This document shows, piece after piece, positions 63,956 to 64,000 of a DNA stretch of 64,000 bases. The stretch's first letter is position 1; the number at the start of each line of letters is the position of its first letter. Under the pieces are notes generated by a model that worked only from the letters and a program-made list of their open reading frames with translations, was not told the DNA's origin and searched no databases. Source of the DNA: an uncultured Alloprevotella sp. (GTDB taxonomy: Bacteria > Bacteroidota > Bacteroidia > Bacteroidales > Bacteroidaceae); NCBI GenBank assembly GCA_944322325.1, contig CALUOQ010000010.1, positions 33,389 to 97,388 on the forward strand. The letters run 5' to 3'. The position numbers were made by a program, and so were the translations under genes.

Positions 63956-64000
63956 CGCATTAATCGGAATACCAAGCACTTCCGCGGACTTTTTTATTTG

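Noticed and set aside
63778-63975. 65-codon reverse-strand frame at the right edge
   Set aside because: Its start lies upstream of the likely transcription start and its second half is translated from a 9-bp tandem repeat.

Overview
The window is chromosomal DNA from a GC-rich member of the Bacteroidales (Bacteroidota). Evidence: promoters almost all carry the Bacteroidota -7 box TAnnTTTG and no Shine-Dalgarno-driven pattern is visible; the gene families are typical of the order (DUF1573, DUF3316, DUF6377, CotH-like surface protein, GrlA/ParC-type topoisomerase, ilvD-ilvB-ilvN-acyl-ACP thioesterase-ilvC order, AGE-type sialic acid catabolism, PPi-linked pyruvate dikinase). Genus cannot be fixed from the sequence; a host-associated lifestyle is suggested by the sialic acid operon.

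Layout. 1-6 kb: aldo/keto reductase (cut by the left edge), an ABC ATPase, CvfB, a candidate small RNA, and a menA-DUF3316-S41 protease operon. 6-11.3 kb: a frameshifted GH31 alpha-glycosidase and ppdK. 11.7-13.1 kb: an A/T-richer AAA/DUF4143 ATPase gene bracketed by repeat arrays. 13.3-20.4 kb: a six-gene sialic acid uptake and catabolism operon (transporter, YhcH, lyase, epimerase, two-domain esterase, mutarotase). 20.8-30.7 kb: small membrane protein, thyA, folA, DUF1573, tRNA-Pro, exoIII, sppA, lpxK, punA, cotH. 30.8-42.3 kb: parC, a secreted protein, a decayed metallophosphoesterase, a frameshifted DUF6377 regulator, pepD, a YbhN-like membrane protein, rsmA, dedA. 42.9-50.2 kb: mdh and the branched-chain amino acid operon. 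50.6-57.8 kb: rplY, pth, S4 protein, flavin reductase, coaX, outer-membrane protein, lptC, ppiD. 57.9-63.7 kb: umuDC, patatin, rnpB, a Wzx-like flippase and a glycosyltransferase.

The most unusual signal is a dispersed family of arrays built from units of exactly 21 bp. I count nine arrays and 40 units, with no insertions or deletions between units. Each unit is a 6-bp A/T-rich spacer plus a 15-bp core of three 5-bp blocks; the outer blocks are drawn from a small set (CAAGT, CTGTC, CTATC, CGGTC and their complements) and shuffled between units. Two helical turns equal 21 bp, so spacers and cores recur on one DNA face. Eight arrays are intergenic (one touching a stop codon); one lies in frame inside lpxK and adds 56 residues. 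Two arrays share an 18-bp direct repeat that brackets the AAA/DUF4143 gene, as if that gene had split one array. In two arrays the outer arms are perfect inverted repeats whose sequence differences are compensated.

Three genes are damaged: GH31 (one extra T), the DUF6377 regulator (one extra A in an A run) and the metallophosphoesterase (catalytic core missing). The first two could be sequencing errors; the third cannot be a single-base error.
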